Source: Atriophallophorus winterbourni
Taxonomy: Eukaryota; Platyhelminthes; Trematoda; Plagiorchiida; Microphallidae
Length of the DNA: 64,000 nt
Assembly (NCBI GenBank): GCA_013407085.1
Contig: JACCGJ010015157.1
Location: forward strand, 56,331 to 120,330
Reading direction: 5' to 3'
Shown one piece after another: positions 45,935-57,649 of the stretch. Every line of letters begins with the position of its first letter. The stretch's first letter is position 1. A program made the translations under genes and the position numbers. A model generated the notes under the pieces. The model made no database searches, had not been told where the DNA came from, and was given only the letters and a program-made list of their open reading frames with translations.

Positions 45935-47600
45935 AGATTTATGGTTGAAAAAGCAATTAGCTTTACAATAACCATAGAGTGGAATTATAGGTACAAATGT
46001 ATATATATGTATAAATAAAATCAAAATCTATGGAACGATGATAGTTTATTAATAGTTGGGGGCAAAATTTGGATTAGCTCTCAGATAATCGTCAAATTTC
46101 GATTTGAATATAGATAAACTATTTGAGCTTACCAAATCGGCAAGTAGGGAAAAAAGCACACACGCAACGAATAAAAATACCTACGGCAGTTCCGTTTGGA
46201 GTGTGGTATTTCCAAGTTGCAACCATTGCCACGGCTGTTGCTGGAAGTTCGAAGGTGGAATAATTAGTCTAGGGGGTGGGAAACAGTAGTAAGTATTTTG
46301 TATGCGAGGATGAGATCACCTCGCATTCTCCCTTGTGCAAGTGTACTCAGCTGCAGTCGTCTGAGTCGCCCGGCGAATGGCATATTTTCGAGTCCAATGA
46401 CAATCTTAGAAGCTTTCTGATATATGCGATCCAGAAGTAAGATGTCTTTTTGGAGTCAAGGTGTTTAGGCTTGTGCGGCAAAGTCTAGAACCGGGTGTAT
46501 ATATGTGTTCATTATGAGATGAAAACACCCCAAGGAAAAACGTCATGACATGCCGAGACGCGCTTTGTAAACGGCTTCGCATTGTAGACCATTTTTCAAA
46601 CTACCGCAAATCCAGACATCCAGGTACTTTTCTTCTTCGGTGTACTCCAAGATTTTGTCGCCGAGCATGTCTTGAGAGGAAAATCCAAGGTCACGACTGA
46701 TCTGAATGATTTTCGAATTTTGCATATTCAATGGCAGTTTATTTTCGGATGACCAGTTGTACAAAGCATTCAGATAGTTTTGCAGCGAAATTCAATAATC
46801 GGCATTGCTGATTCGCCTCCATTCTTTAATATCGTCAGCAAACAAAACTATCTTACTGTCATTGGGTATTGGTATATCGTTCATAGACTAGAAACAGTAT
46901 TGGTCCAAGCACTGCTTCTCGTGGAACACCCCTAGTGACATCGATTTTCTTCGATAATAGGCCGTCAACACGAACTCTGATGGCTGTTTCTGAGGTAATC
47001 AGTTAACAATTCGTATAGTCTCCCAATAATAGCGTGTTTCTTTAGCTTGTTCAAGAGTAAATTATGATCAACTCGGTCGAAAGCTTTAGAAATGTCCAGG
47101 TTGCACGCATGAATACAGCACTCCGCATCTACAACCCTAGTCCAATCGTCTAAGCTTGTCAGTAAATTTGTTAGACAAGGGCGATTTCTGCGAAATCCGT
47201 GTTGGGCAACTGCCAAAAGTTGGTTCGTTTCCAGATGTCGCACTATTTTTGCGGTTATTATTCGCTCAAACGTTTTTGATACCGAAGACAGCAATGTCAC
47301 CCACCTGTAATTTCTAACATCAGAACGGCAAACACCTTTGTAAATGGGTATTATTTGTCTCAGTTTGCAGTCTTTTGGTACCACACCAAATAATTAAACA
47401 TGCAGGACAGAGGTTCAAATAGCTGCGCATGACAGGTTTCGAGCAGCTCTGGAGTTATCACATCTGGTCCTGGAGATTTCTGTGCGTTTAATGTAATTCT
47501 CAAAAGCATTTCGATCTTATGGATAACCGAACTGACAGTTACAATATTTAACCGTCGTCTCTCAGATGGGACTCTTGCCAACGGTTGAAAAACGGTGTGA
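45935..47600 (-). mobile_element. CR1-like LINE with RT, decayed
   Basis: Read on the minus strand from right to left: 'MLLRITLNAQKSPGPDVITPELLETC' (47360-47581), then the RT in a 139-codon frame (46965-47384) with 'LLSSVSKTFERIITAKIVRHLE', 'HGFRRNRPCLTNLL' and 'CNLDISKAFDRVDHNLLLNKL' (motif A), then 'GVPREAVLGPILF' and 'KIVLFADDIKEW' (motif C) in shifted frames, 'MYNWSSENKLPLNMQNSKII' (46543-46764), and the 3' end ACCATAAATCTTGAAA at about 45937. It is the most complete CR1-like copy in the window. No endonuclease remains. Confidence 0.85.
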
Positions 47601-47609
47601 ATATCAACG

Positions 47610-47770
47610 GTACCAAAGAAGGGTTTGATCTCCTTCGATCAATATCGACCATTGAGGTACATCATAAGCGCGTGTCAATTTAATCTTCAGCAAGGATGGA
47701 CAATCTCGTTCGGAAACCTCACAACGATAGTCAGTACCCGGACGAACGGTAGTTCCCATATTATTCTGCG
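47610..47770 (-). mobile_element. LINE 3' end scrap (WLGHVxR family)
   Basis: Matches the Cys-finger end on the minus strand ('TGGACAATCTCGTTCGGAAACC' against 'AACAATCTCTCCCGCAGCGC' in 13420-13440, with changes). It lies directly 5' of the CR1 copy. Confidence 0.45.
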
Positions 47771-47774
47771 GTTT

Positions 47775-49250
47775 TCCGTAAAGCGATGTGCTTTTTAGAC
47801 CATTAAAATTGAATTGGATATGACATGCATAAAATCGTTGCTACTTTCTGCTTAATTTGTACTGTTTCCAGAGTTGAAATTTGGAATTCTCGATTAAAGC
47901 TTTTCGTTCCATCAAATAACGATCCCTACACAACAGTGTTCGGAATATGGATATCGTGGATGCCTCGGAGTTCAGTATAAAAGACGGTTTTGTATTTGCA
48001 TGTGATAGGACATTTTTGCGAGCCAAAACTTAGAAGCCAAAAGGAGTGTAATTAGAAGCCGAGAGAGTGTACGGTTAGTTCGCACAATGATGTAATTTAT
48101 CCAGACTTTGAAATGCGTAGAATGAGATTACCCATAAACCTTTGGGATCACCAAAACAAGTTTAACTATCGGTGTATTGCTCTACACCACCTTCTAACGG
48201 TAAACCAACCACGGTCATACGCGATTCGACACATCGCATTAGAAAAATCACAAAATTCAACAAATGATTTAAGGACTAAAATCTGAAAATAAATAAGACT
48301 GGAGCATTGATCAGTTGTGTGAAAAGGTCGATCGATGGAATTATAGACATCAAACCAGAAAATCAGGCAAAGCGATGAATGTTCTTGAAGAAATATCGAT
48401 TTTAATCAGCAAACTACGGAAGCATCGAATGATCAATGGATAAACAATGTCAAAAAGAGTGCGATTGCGTTCGGTGGTTGCAAAGAAGGTATATTCAATA
48501 AAGAATCCTTTGCACACAATCACCTGACTATGTGCACGGTTTTCTTTTCGAGAGTAAAGTTGTACCACTAAATAGCAGTTGAATGTAAAAAGAAGTAAAC
48601 AGAAACAATATGTAGAGGATGCTCAGTAACAATGACAAAATTAGCCAGATTTAGCTACTTGATGAGAAAAAGATGATTACTAACAATCAATAAAGACAGC
48701 TGAATCTAAGGGATATAAATAAACATTGCGTTGGCGGATCGATAGACTGATTTCACACCAAATCAATATTTACATAAGGTGCTACGAATATCCTTCTCTC
48801 AAAAGGTTGATCCCTAAATGGACACACGTAAATGTAGTTCAAGGACAAGTGGAAACGATGCAATCCCTAAATTGATGTTGGCTGATTGCCATTGATGCCA
48901 ATCTGCGAGGCTTACACACTCTCTTCTTACAACCTGAGCCAAACCAGAAGCAAGACTTGAAAAGCCACTCTTCACATCAATAATCGACAGCCAGTCTTAG
49001 CGCGTGACACACTGGAGTTTCGAGGTTTTAGCTGTTCAAGTTTCATATCAACAAACGAATATGAAGGCTAATGTCTACGAAAAGGCTTGAGTGCAATGCT
49101 GCCTGAAACGCGGTGCCTAACGACAGAATTGCAAAGGTGTGTTACCGCCAAGCATGAACAATCCTGCTCGAATAACGAAAACCACCACAGTTAAGCAGTA
49201 TATGCTCAAACTGGAAAACATTCACTCTCCATTCGGATTTAAAGTTGAAT
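47775..49250. other. Intergenic, nothing recognised
   Basis: AT-rich. Frames at 47841-48026 and 48350-48568 (minus) have no motif or consistent splice sites. Confidence 0.4.
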
Positions 49251-49257
49251 ACCGAAT

Positions 49258-49415
49258 ATTTAACAGTGGCACTCAAGTGTAACCTCGTTTAAGTGCTTTT
49301 TCACAGTTTCAAGTCTCACTAATCGTAATTTCACTGTCTCAACCAGATGAGTGCAAACCAGCAGAAACCGTTTGCAGTGTGTATGTGCGGGCAACGTGAG
49401 CATCACTATGCATTG
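49258..49415 (+). repeat. Degenerate hammerhead-repeat copy
   Basis: Plus strand: 'TAACAGTGGCACTCAAGTGTAA', 'CACAGTTTCAAGTCTCACTAATC', 'CTGTCTCAACC', then AGATGAGTGCAAACCAGCAGAAACC and 'GTGAGCATCACTATGCATTG'. The CTGATGA box reads CAGATGA and stem III is gone, so the ribozyme is inactive. Confidence 0.6.
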
Positions 49416-49702
49416 AAGTAGGTCTATTCAATTGCAAATAGCACTGCCCAAACCGGATGAATACAAACGGAGTAAAAGCAGTGGTTTGGTCCATGTGGAA
49501 AAACGTGCGAACACACTACTGTCTTCCCCTCATATTCCATCGTATTATGTTCGCACAATGAAATTAAAACCCGCAATCTGACAAGTGGCAAATTTAAAAA
49601 GTATCAATCGACCGGCAATTGTATTGGAAATTCAAGATAGAAAATAGATGTCACATTAAATAATTCACAAAAAGAAAAATAACCATTGCGAGGAAAAAAT
49701 GA

Positions 49703-50038
49703 TTAAGGGTCACGTTTGGTTGCTGTCACAGATTCGTTGGCACAATCTGAATGAAAAATGCGATAGGATTAGCGAATCGGTTGAACACGAAAATGAAGCA
49801 AAGACCTTGAGACCGAATTACCTTCAACCGAGAAACCTGCATCGAGTAGAGCTTGTTTGGCTATTGCGCGATTTGTCTCAAACTTCTTGACCTCTTCAAG
49901 TAGCTGCGCTTCATATGCCCTCACTTGGTCGAGCTTTAGCGCATCTTTCACTCGGGTTGATTGTGATTCGATAAACATCGCGCGACAAACGTGCAAGAAC
50001 TTTTCGGCCAAATCTTCACTGATTACGCGATCCATCAT
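49703..50038 (-). CDS. Two-exon gene for an 86-aa helical protein, unknown
   Basis: Exon 1: 50038 down to 49822 (217 nt, ATG ATG start). Exon 2: 49746 down to 49703 (44 nt, stop TAA). The 75-nt intron (49747-49821) runs GTAATT to TTTTTCATTCAG, and joining in phase 1 gives a clean ending. The protein begins 'MMDRVISEDLAEKFLHVCR' and continues with strong helix-forming sequence, about residues 20-72 ('LKLDQVRAYEAQLLEEVKKFE'), ending 'CANESVTATKRDP'. No signal peptide or membrane segment. Charge is balanced, with a heptad-like pattern that suggests a short coiled coil. There are no internal stops, unlike all nearby repeats. I do not recognise the family. Reading through the donor would extend exon 1 to an 89-aa form, but the spliced reading is better supported by both splice sites. 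Confidence 0.6.
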
Positions 50039-50049
50039 GGGGAAGATTG

Positions 50050-50730
50050 AAAGGTGTGGAAAAAACGAATCAGGCTAGTAAACCTAACGCACTCGCGAAC
50101 AAATTAGAATATCTGAAAGGCGAAACACAGCGTCAAGGATCGATGTTCATGTATTATTTCAACACGCTGGATGATTAATTTGAATAATCATTTTGAGGTT
50201 CAAAAGTCATTTATAACTACAGTAGCAATTATTCATGACATTAGTGGATATCAATTTGCAGTGACTCAGTAGAAACGAAGGCTTGACTGTCTAATTCTTC
50301 GGATACTATGTGAAGCGACAGCTAGCAAGACAAAAGAGAATTCACGGAAAAATAGGCCGGTAAAAGAGCTCAAGCGCACAAAATCGTCACTAGATCCGGG
50401 GTTGTAGTCTCCAATGAATGAAAGTAGGGTTGGAATTAGTAATCAAGCGAATAGCAGAATATTTTTGACATTAGTAAAACATAACAGCAAGAAAAAGGGA
50501 CCAGCTCTGTATCATCATCAACATGAAGCACAAGTCTGGAGTCAGACAAAGTGCCAAGCAATATGAAGCAGATAAGCAAGCACGTGAAAAAAGGGAAAGC
50601 AAGCAAGCGGAATATGCAAAAGCAAATGCGCAAAAAGCAGCTTGTTTTTGTAGTTTCACTGCATGCGATTTTGTTTTTTATGTATAAAATAATACCGGAC
50701 AGAAAACTATGATACATAATAAAATACACA
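50050..50730. other. Upstream of the small gene; nothing else recognised
   Basis: Likely contains the promoter of the minus-strand gene at 49703-50038. No TATA box or repeat stands out. The 100-codon hydrophobic minus frame at 50436-50738 comes from a low-complexity, A-rich plus strand and is not convincing. Confidence 0.4.
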
Positions 50731-50734
50731 GTCG

Positions 50735-51130
50735 CCACTGACTTCGTTTAGCAGCCATATCTCGTAAGGTTTACAGCCAATTATTAGGTAGAGCTTTTGG
50801 ACCCCACCAAGGCAAACGAATACACCCAACCGAGCCTAGCGCTACGGTGAGTTTCTTCATCCCAACGCGCCCATTCATGGACTGGACACCCGATCGTTTC
50901 TCCCAGCTTCTGCCAGGCTCTGCGAATAAGGCGTGGTACGGTAAACGGTGAGTAGGCATTCTTAAAACATGTCCTAACCATCGCAAGCGAGCAGGCATCA
51001 GCATTTCTCTCAGTCCGTGGCCACCTGGTCCTAACACCCGCTTGGAGACATCTATATTTGGAATACGATGCTGCCACCGAATGCGAGCATATCCTACGCA
51101 GGCAACGGGTGTCAGAAACAGAAAGCCGAT
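50735..51130 (-). mobile_element. LINE C-terminal fragment (RWLGHVLRMPxHRLPY family)
   Basis: The minus frame 50771-51037 reads 'ARLRWLGHVLRMPTHRLPYHALFAEPG' and 'GMKKLTVALGSVGCIRLPWWGPK', nearly uninterrupted over 88 codons. Same family as 19540-20110 and better preserved. RT is absent, so it is 5'-truncated. Confidence 0.8.
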
Positions 51131-51134
51131 AGAC

Positions 51135-52040
51135 AGGGAACTAAAAGATTCGGTCTATGCATCTTACTCTACAATTCGAAAAAGGTTTCGCAGCTGACCT
51201 CCTGAAAGCTTCAACAGTAGTTCCATGTGTCATTTCATCAAATTATCGCATGGCTGCAAACATGCCAGCAGGGTTCTCTAGAAACCGCTCGAATTTCTGA
51301 GCGGCGTTCCGAAAATGCTAAAATCTTTAAAGTTTTAAAAGATTGAGCCCTCTTCAGGGGTCGCACTTTAACCGTTGATTACAAGAAACGTGAGTATCGT
51401 TTATGATTATAATGATAATTGAACGACTTTTCATTACAGACGAGACTGAAAAATTTCCGTCCGAGGGTGCTAACATAGCTGATTTGACTCACGCCGGTAA
51501 TGAGCTGTATGCATGAGCACGCTGTAAGTTAAATGGCATTATCCCGTGTATAGCTCTCTCTCACTCACGGCGATCTATTTGAAGTCACAAGCAGTTTGTC
51601 ACAATTTGACTCTTACTTTAACTCTGGCCTTAATATTGCCGACATAATCCTTACCAGTAACGAAACAATCCGCGTGAGTTTCCGAGAAGCGAGTTACTAA
51701 ATGTCGTAGCTATAAATCGATACTTTGAAATGGATACCAACCACAGAACAGAACTTGAGGAAACGACTTTATTTGATGACAGAGTTAGCAAATATATTCG
51801 GAGGAATCTCAATACCTAACAGCTTCGGTGATACTATCATCTTGCTTAATGACTGAGTAGCGAAGGTGTGTTGTCAATAAAGATAAATTTAAAAAACCCA
51901 GATCAAATAAGCATTTGAGGAGAGCAAGATTTGTGAAGTTCGCGCTACTCAATAGTAGAAAACTATTATAAAATATTTAGAGTTGAACTAACTTAACGAA
52001 TGCGACGAAGTCATGATCAGTTTCAATAATATCTTATTGA
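51135..52040. other. Intergenic, nothing recognised
   Basis: No repeat family or coding motif recognised. Confidence 0.4.
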
Positions 52041-52042
52041 CG

Positions 52043-52160
52043 GTATATGGTATGGTATGAGAGCACAAGCCTGGTCCAGGCAAAGTGCCGCACAGTCAAA
52101 GACCGCACGTGGCGAAGATACTGTCAGGTTGCCAAGCCTAGACGGTATATAAGAGGAAGA
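52043..52160 (-). mobile_element. ATACC-tailed SINE-like element, partial
   Basis: Begins on the plus strand with TATGG repeats (the ATACC tail of a minus-oriented copy), then 'GAGCACAAGCCTGGTCCAGG' and 'GATACTGTCAGGTTGCCAAG'. It ends near the 'CTAGACGGTATATAAGAGG' boundary and is truncated. First of about ten copies of the family confined to 52.0-62.7 kb. Confidence 0.75.
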
Positions 52161-52164
52161 TTAG

Positions 52165-53150
52165 TAAGAACACAACACACATTTTCTAAACGCGCCAGCA
52201 GCACCCCAAATGCTTCACATATCTTAGAACACAAAATCAAAACAAATACACTTTCAACCAATTAGATAAAAATGCTGAAAGAAGGCAAAAAACAGTTATA
52301 CTTGAATGCAAGTTCGGGGGATATAAGCAACACATCACTAAGGTAAACAAAGTCTTAAGCGTAATATTCATCAATATCAGCCTAGGTGAAGCAGCGAAAA
52401 AGTGAACAAGAAAGAATCGATTCTAAAGTCAAGTGCTGAGACTTCCTAGGCACTGAAATGTCATAAGTATGTCATTCCTCAAAGACCAAGCTGAAGCATA
52501 ATAAGGCAGCTTATCCCAAGATAACTACACCGCCTGGATGTTCTACCAAAACTATAACAACACAAATCGCGTTGTGCAGAAAAGCGTTTATCAACTTGGT
52601 ATAACTTTTGTAATACATTTGCTTGTCTGAAAGTCGATGCTCTAAACACAACGACAAACAATAGAGGTTCGGAATAAAATGACAACCTGTGTTACCGTAA
52701 GGATTAAGATTAATAGAAGTAGTCGACAAAAAATGTAAAACCCGACAGGAAGTGAACTTGGGGTCATAATATCACAGCATCTCCCAGCGGAAGAAGCGTG
52801 TATAACGCGGTTGACCTCTGAACGTAGATCGAACAGAAACAATCAATTGATATCTATTCTTGTTGTAGGATAAATGTCAAGCCGCGCTGCAGAGGTGGCT
52901 AAACTCACGTAGCATAAGATTCTGCCAGTAATTGTGGAGGGATGTGGGCAAAGCACATTAAAAAACGAACAAAGAGCAAACAAAACCCATTTCATATTTT
53001 AGAGCGCAAGCAAGTTTAAATAAATCTCGAAAGAGGGAAAATCGAATTATAAATAAGTGTTCTTTGAAAAAAATATTGAAAGAAATAGGTGGCGAAGGCT
53101 GACAAACAATTCTTAATAGTTGTTCTACACTGCAATAGTACGTGTACTGC
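52165..53150. other. Intergenic, nothing recognised
   Basis: No gene or repeat recognised between two SINE-like copies. Confidence 0.4.
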
Positions 53151-53154
53151 TTGC

Positions 53155-53297
53155 TCCGGTCAGTGTCTCACTACCATTTCCTGTTCTTTTTCCTGTCTGT
53201 CTGTCTAGGCCTGGGCAACCTGACAGCATCTTAGCCCACGTGCAGTCTCTGACTGTGAGGCACTTTGCCTGGATCAGGCTTGTGCTTTCATAGCATA
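53155..53297 (+). mobile_element. ATACC-tailed SINE-like element
   Basis: Plus-oriented copy: 'CCATTTCCTGTTCTTTTTCC', 'CTGTCTAGGCCTGGGCAACC', 'TTAGCCCACGTGCAGTCTC' and 'GGATCAGGCTTGTGCTTTCA', followed by a decayed tail. It lacks the 5' part seen at 58348-58400. Confidence 0.75.
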
Positions 53298-53394
53298 TAA
53301 TAGTTGGTGCAACCAAGCATATTTTTTAATAAATAAATATTTTAAATATCTACTCATAAGTAATACAAAAACGTCAGAATATTTTAAAATTAGA

Positions 53395-54318
53395 GGACTG
53401 TTGAAGTTTATGGGACAACTTAATGGAATGGAACAAACAAGAATGAAACCAGAAGACTCAACTATACCGAAATTCTACGGAATACTCAAAATACACAGAT
53501 AAAATATTGCACCCGATCGTTTCCTCACTAGAAGGACCGAATTACAAGTTATCGAAAGAATTGCGAAGAAGACTCTTATATCTGGTGACAGACTCGGAAC
53601 ACGCCGTCCACTCCGTAGAACAATTTCTCCAGAAATTGAAGAATGTGAAGATCGATAAAGATGAAATAATTGTTTCTTTCGACGTAACAGCGTTATTCAC
53701 ATCAATCGATCAAACACTCGCACAACAAATCGTATCCGCGTTGCTTCACGAAAAAGGAACTGACCACAACGGAAATCGATTAACACGAGCTAGTTTGATG
53801 GAATTGATCGACCTGAGCCTTCAAACACACTTCAAGTTCAATGGTAAAATCTACGAGCGGATTCGAGGAACACCAATGGGATAACCGATTTCCAGCCTAA
53901 TTGCCGAAGCAGTTATGTAACGTTTGGAACGGATCGCTCTACCAATATTACGGCCAAAGTTTTGGATCTGCTATGTGGACGACACATTTGTGATCATAAA
54001 AAGAACTGAAATGGACGAATCGCATCGACTACTGAACAGTATATGCAGGGGAATCCAATTTACTAGAGAAACTGAAGTTGACGGCTGCCATGCTTTCTTG
54101 GACGTTCAAGTGAGACGAACAAACGAAGAAAATTTGGAAACCAGTGTCTACAGGAAGAATATACACACGGATCAAATCGTGAACTTTCACAGCAAGCACC
54201 CCACCAACCATAAACGCAGCTGCTTTAGAACCCTATTCAAAAGAGAAGCAACACGTTGCAGCACGCCGAAACTAAGAAGTGTTCCAGAAGAATGGATACC
54301 CAAGAAGCTTCGTACTAC
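53395..54318 (+). pseudogene. Penelope-like element, reverse transcriptase part
   Basis: The plus strand reads the RT of a Penelope-like element: 'PEDSTIPKFYGILKIHR' before 53500, then 53507-53884 with 'LVTDSEHAVHSVEQFLQKL', motif A 'IIVSFDVTALFTSID' and 'RIRGTPMG', a stop TAA at 53882, a second stop at 53918, and then 53924-54318 with the catalytic 'CYVDDTFVIIKRTEMDE' (YVDD at 53972-53983) and 'HAFLDVQVRR'. Catalytic aspartates are kept, but two stops inactivate it. The frame stops at a SINE insertion at 54319. The RT of this group is related to telomerase. Confidence 0.85.
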
Positions 54319-54484
54319 ATGCATGCATGAAAGCACAAGCCTAATCCAGGCAAAGTGCCGCAGAGTCAGTGACTGTACGTGTGCTGAGATACCGTCAGGT
54401 TGCCCAGGCCTAGACAGATATAAGGAAGAAAAATAACAGTAGATGGTAGTGAGACTCCAGCTTGTTTAAGCATGCAGCTCACTA
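54319..54484 (-). mobile_element. ATACC-tailed SINE-like element inserted in the Penelope-like element
   Basis: A 166-bp minus-oriented copy ('GAAAGCACAAGCCTAATCC' to 'AAGCATGCAGCTCACTA'). It is flanked by the exact 11-bp direct repeat CTTCGTACTAC at 54308-54318 and 54485-54495, a target-site duplication. PLE coding sequence resumes after the second repeat. Confidence 0.85.
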
Positions 54485-54495
54485 CTTCGTACTAC

Positions 54496-54978
54496 GCAGC
54501 AAGTTTAAGCCTACCCAACAAAGAAACGATGATGAAAACAGTTAGACATGCTCTTCCGTGTGTGCAGAATATATCAGAAATCGCAGCTCGGGTCCTTCGG
54601 CAATTTGGAATATAGGTCCCGCACAAACACGTGTCAACATAACGCAATCACTTCAAAAATATAAAAGACAAAGTTGCAAAAGAAGAACAATCGAATACAG
54701 TCTACGAGATTACGTGCAGAAATTGCGAGAAGAAATACATCGGACAAACCGACCGCAAGCTAAGCACAAGACAACATGAACACCGGTTAGCTGTACGAAG
54801 GCACGACACAAGGTCATTCATTTCAATACATGTTGATCAATTCGAACACCAATTCAATTGGGACAACGCGAAGATTTTAGCGAAAGAAAACAAACGACGA
54901 GCGCGAGAACTCATCGAAGCGTGGCACTCAACAACGACATCAATTAACCAGCACCTTCAATTGGCTAAAACATATTGA
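54496..54978 (+). pseudogene. Penelope-like element, C-terminal part with GIY-YIG endonuclease
   Basis: After the SINE the plus strand continues 'SLPNKETMMKTVRHALPC', 'EIAARVLRQFGI' (stop), 'KNIKDKVAKEEQSNTVYEIT', then the nuclease 'CRNCEKKYIGQTDRKLSTR' (YIG at 54736-54744) and 'HVDQFEHQFNWDNAKILAKE', ending at TGA 54976-54978. The C-x2-C before YIGQT is typical of PLE endonucleases. At least two stops and a frame change lie upstream of the nuclease; the nuclease domain itself is open. Confidence 0.8.
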
Positions 54979-55284
54979 CCAATTAAAACTCGATGGACAA
55001 GAATGCAACACATGAATTCCACCAACCAACGGGAATGATGGCGAACGGACGAACGGACCTTTTAACAAATGAATACCAATTTTGAGTCACTTCGAAAGAA
55101 GTTCTGCTGATGCCATCTAGCTTGATGACGAAACGTTCAACAACAACTATACAAGCTCGGCAAACACCAACTGAACAATATTGCTGGCTTGTCAACCTAT
55201 TCTAGCACATGAACAAGTACTGAACATGTGAATGTGGCTACACATATAAGCTAAAATAAATTAGCTGCAGATGACATGTCACTA

Positions 55285-55345
55285 TTATACACACACCACG
55301 ACCGACTTTGGGCTGTTTGCACTGATCAGGTATGCACCATGATCC
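55285..55345 (-). repeat. Degenerate hammerhead-repeat scrap
   Basis: 'CACACACCACGACCGACTTTGGG', 'CTGTTTGCACTGATCAGGT' keep the order of the hammerhead core on the minus strand, but both boxes are altered. Confidence 0.45.
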
Positions 55346-55376
55346 GTATTATTTGAAACAGATGAATGTTAAAATG

Positions 55377-55616
55377 TATGTATGAAAGCACAAGCCTGAT
55401 CCAGGCAAAGTGCCGCACAGTCAGAGACTGCACATGGGCTAAGATACTGTCAGGTTGACCAGGCCTAGACAGATATCAGAAAGAAAATGGAAATAGTATT
55501 GAGACTCCAGCGTGTTTCAGTATGCAGCTCACTACCGCTGGCCAATCAATTTAGCACGGTGTTAGCGGTACAGCACAGAGGTGCTGCACGATTGCACATC
55601 CATGAAAGTACGTTAG
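55377..55616 (-). mobile_element. ATACC-tailed SINE-like element, near full length
   Basis: The longest minus-oriented copy (240 bp): tail 'ATGTATGAAAGC' on the left, the conserved body 'GATACTGTCAGGTTGACC', then 'AGACTCCAGCGTGTTTCAG', 'GCTGGCCAATCAATTTAGC' and the 5' end 'CGATTGCACATCCATG' on the right. With 58348-58580 it defines the whole unit. A 77-codon frame through it is a by-product. Confidence 0.8.
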
Positions 55617-55619
55617 CCA

Positions 55620-57265
55620 AGGAGATGTGCACGAAGGTCACGAGGGCTCACATGGTTAAAAGAACATTAGTAGTGTGTACGCACCACGTGATTAAGGTTA
55701 TCGAAAAACGAAAATGCTGATAAAAAGATTCATATATAAATGGCACTAAATATAACCTTTCAAGGTTAAAAATGAGATATTTTATACAAGAAACGGATTG
55801 TAGTAAGATTTACACGAACAGCACATCACTATCATGATGACAGACCGTATTACATCGATATCAAGTTCCGAATGCGTAAACAACAGACTAACATGACACA
55901 ATTAAAATTTAACGGGAAATTATGGAAACTAAAGAACTATGAAATGTATAGAAGCGTTGGCACAAACATACTGGGATGAGTCCTGTAACTGGAATTAAAC
56001 ATACATCTAATTCATTTTTTTGAACGACAGTCGGTGGCATGGCAACTGAGAAATGTGACCCAACGAGCGTAACTCATGTTACTTGATCTGTTTCTCTATA
56101 ACAACATCAATACCGAAAACGTTATTGTGGATGGTATCGCTGCGTATGTAATGGGACAAGCAAGCTCTCAACATGTTACGAAGACAGCGGTCACCAAACA
56201 ATTATAGACATTGGATGTGCTTTTGTGTATGGGTCGAAATTCACATCTAGAAAATAATACAGCCAGAACTGTCGTATTGGACTCTCTCATTGAGGAGTAG
56301 TGACAACCTTTTTGACGTCAGAGGTGACCTAAGCTGTGGAATGACCAATACAATAACCGAAATATTAAAATAATTCAGTGCCAAGTGTCTGCCTTTAACG
56401 CAATAAAGTGTTGTTTGATTAATTAGTGTGTTGTATCAGAACAGTGCATGTAGAAGATGAAATGTATTCTGAATGCTGACATAATAATGTACATGGATGT
56501 GTGAGTCATAAAGCGGAAATACAACATCATAGTCGCAATCGAAAAGCTTAACGCCAGTCGGAATATTAACTCCGAAAACTGGTTAAATAATGGCATCGAT
56601 TACAAAATTACTTAGGAAAGTAGAAATTACACAGTCTTGTCGGGTGCTACTTGCGGTGGAAAATTTTGGTGAAAAGTCGTGGTAAATACTAATATCCATA
56701 TGTGTGAGCATTAAGTGCACGTAGTATGTTTTTACACTTTGTGAAACATCTTTGCGCAACAGATATGCACGGGTATGGCGATTTTCAAGATATGCCAAAA
56801 TGAAAACGTGGCCAAAACGGGGCAGAAACCAATTTGCTCGCGACTGCAATTCTCGATACAGTGTGGATTCTCAAAGGTACATTGATGATACTTATCCATC
56901 GGCTATTAGAGCAAAAGTGCAACATTGCGCATCACTGATAATAAATTCAATTAAGCTGAAACTGGAACTTCGCGCAATGTAATGGTTCACGTACGTCCAT
57001 AAAAATCTGCCACGATCGTGAACAACAGAAACACTCATACCGAGAAAATTTTTTGAGTTAAGACACATTCAGCAAAAGTTAATCGCACGCTACATATGGT
57101 CGCATTATCTGTTGCATACGGCAGGACTGGGGAAACGATAATCCATTGGCGGTGGTCTCATTATCACCAATACGCACAACTCCACAAAGTATCAAGCAAC
57201 ACTAAGCGGGATAAGCAAGTGTTTAACGTTTCAAATTAGCTTGTCTATCCGAAAGCTAGTCAAAT
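55620..57265. other. Intergenic, nothing recognised
   Basis: No coding motif or repeat. An 88-codon minus frame at 56583-56849 has no supporting feature. Confidence 0.4.
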
Positions 57266-57269
57266 GTAA

Positions 57270-57400
57270 CCTGACTCAGAAGATGGTGCTGCACAATTAC
57301 AGACTGCACGTGGTTTGGGATCAAGAAAGATATTATAAACGAGAAAACGCCAGCGAGACCACAGTTGCTCAGCTTGCAGCACAGTACAAGTGACATAAAT
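57270..57400 (-). repeat. Degenerate ATACC-tailed SINE-like scrap
   Basis: 'GTGCTGCACAATTACAGACTGCACGTGG' on the plus strand matches the 'GTGCCGCACAGTCAGAGACTGCACGTGG' body with changes. 'CTCAGCTTGCAGCACAG' may be a further piece. Confidence 0.4.
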
Positions 57401-57550
57401 TGAACAGTGTTACCTGCGCAATACAGAGATACTGCATAACGTATGGGCAATTGTGAATACTTTCGGTACATCTGTGTCTAGCAGACCGTTTATGAGCAAC
57501 ACTAAATTTAAACACAAATAGCGCCAGTTTGCTATATGGCGTTTGCATAA

Positions 57551-57646
57551 TGGTATGGTATGAACGCACAAGCCTGATCCAGGCAAAGTGCCGCACGGTC
57601 AGAGACTGCACGTGGGCTAAGATACTGTCAGGTTACCCAGGCCTAA
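57551..57646 (-). mobile_element. ATACC-tailed SINE-like element, 5'-truncated
   Basis: Minus-oriented copy with the tail as two TATGG units at its left end and the body to 'TTACCCAGGCCTAATG', where similarity stops. The body is otherwise close to consensus. Confidence 0.75.
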
Positions 57647-57649
57647 TGA

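Noticed and set aside
50436..50738. Hydrophobic 100-codon minus frame resembling a membrane protein
   Set aside because: Cysteine/leucine-rich reading of an A/G-rich strand; overlapping frames are equally open; no start or splice support.
54558..54779. Plus frame of 73 codons over the Penelope-like element
   Set aside because: Wrong frame; the adjacent frame carries the GIY-YIG and linker motifs.
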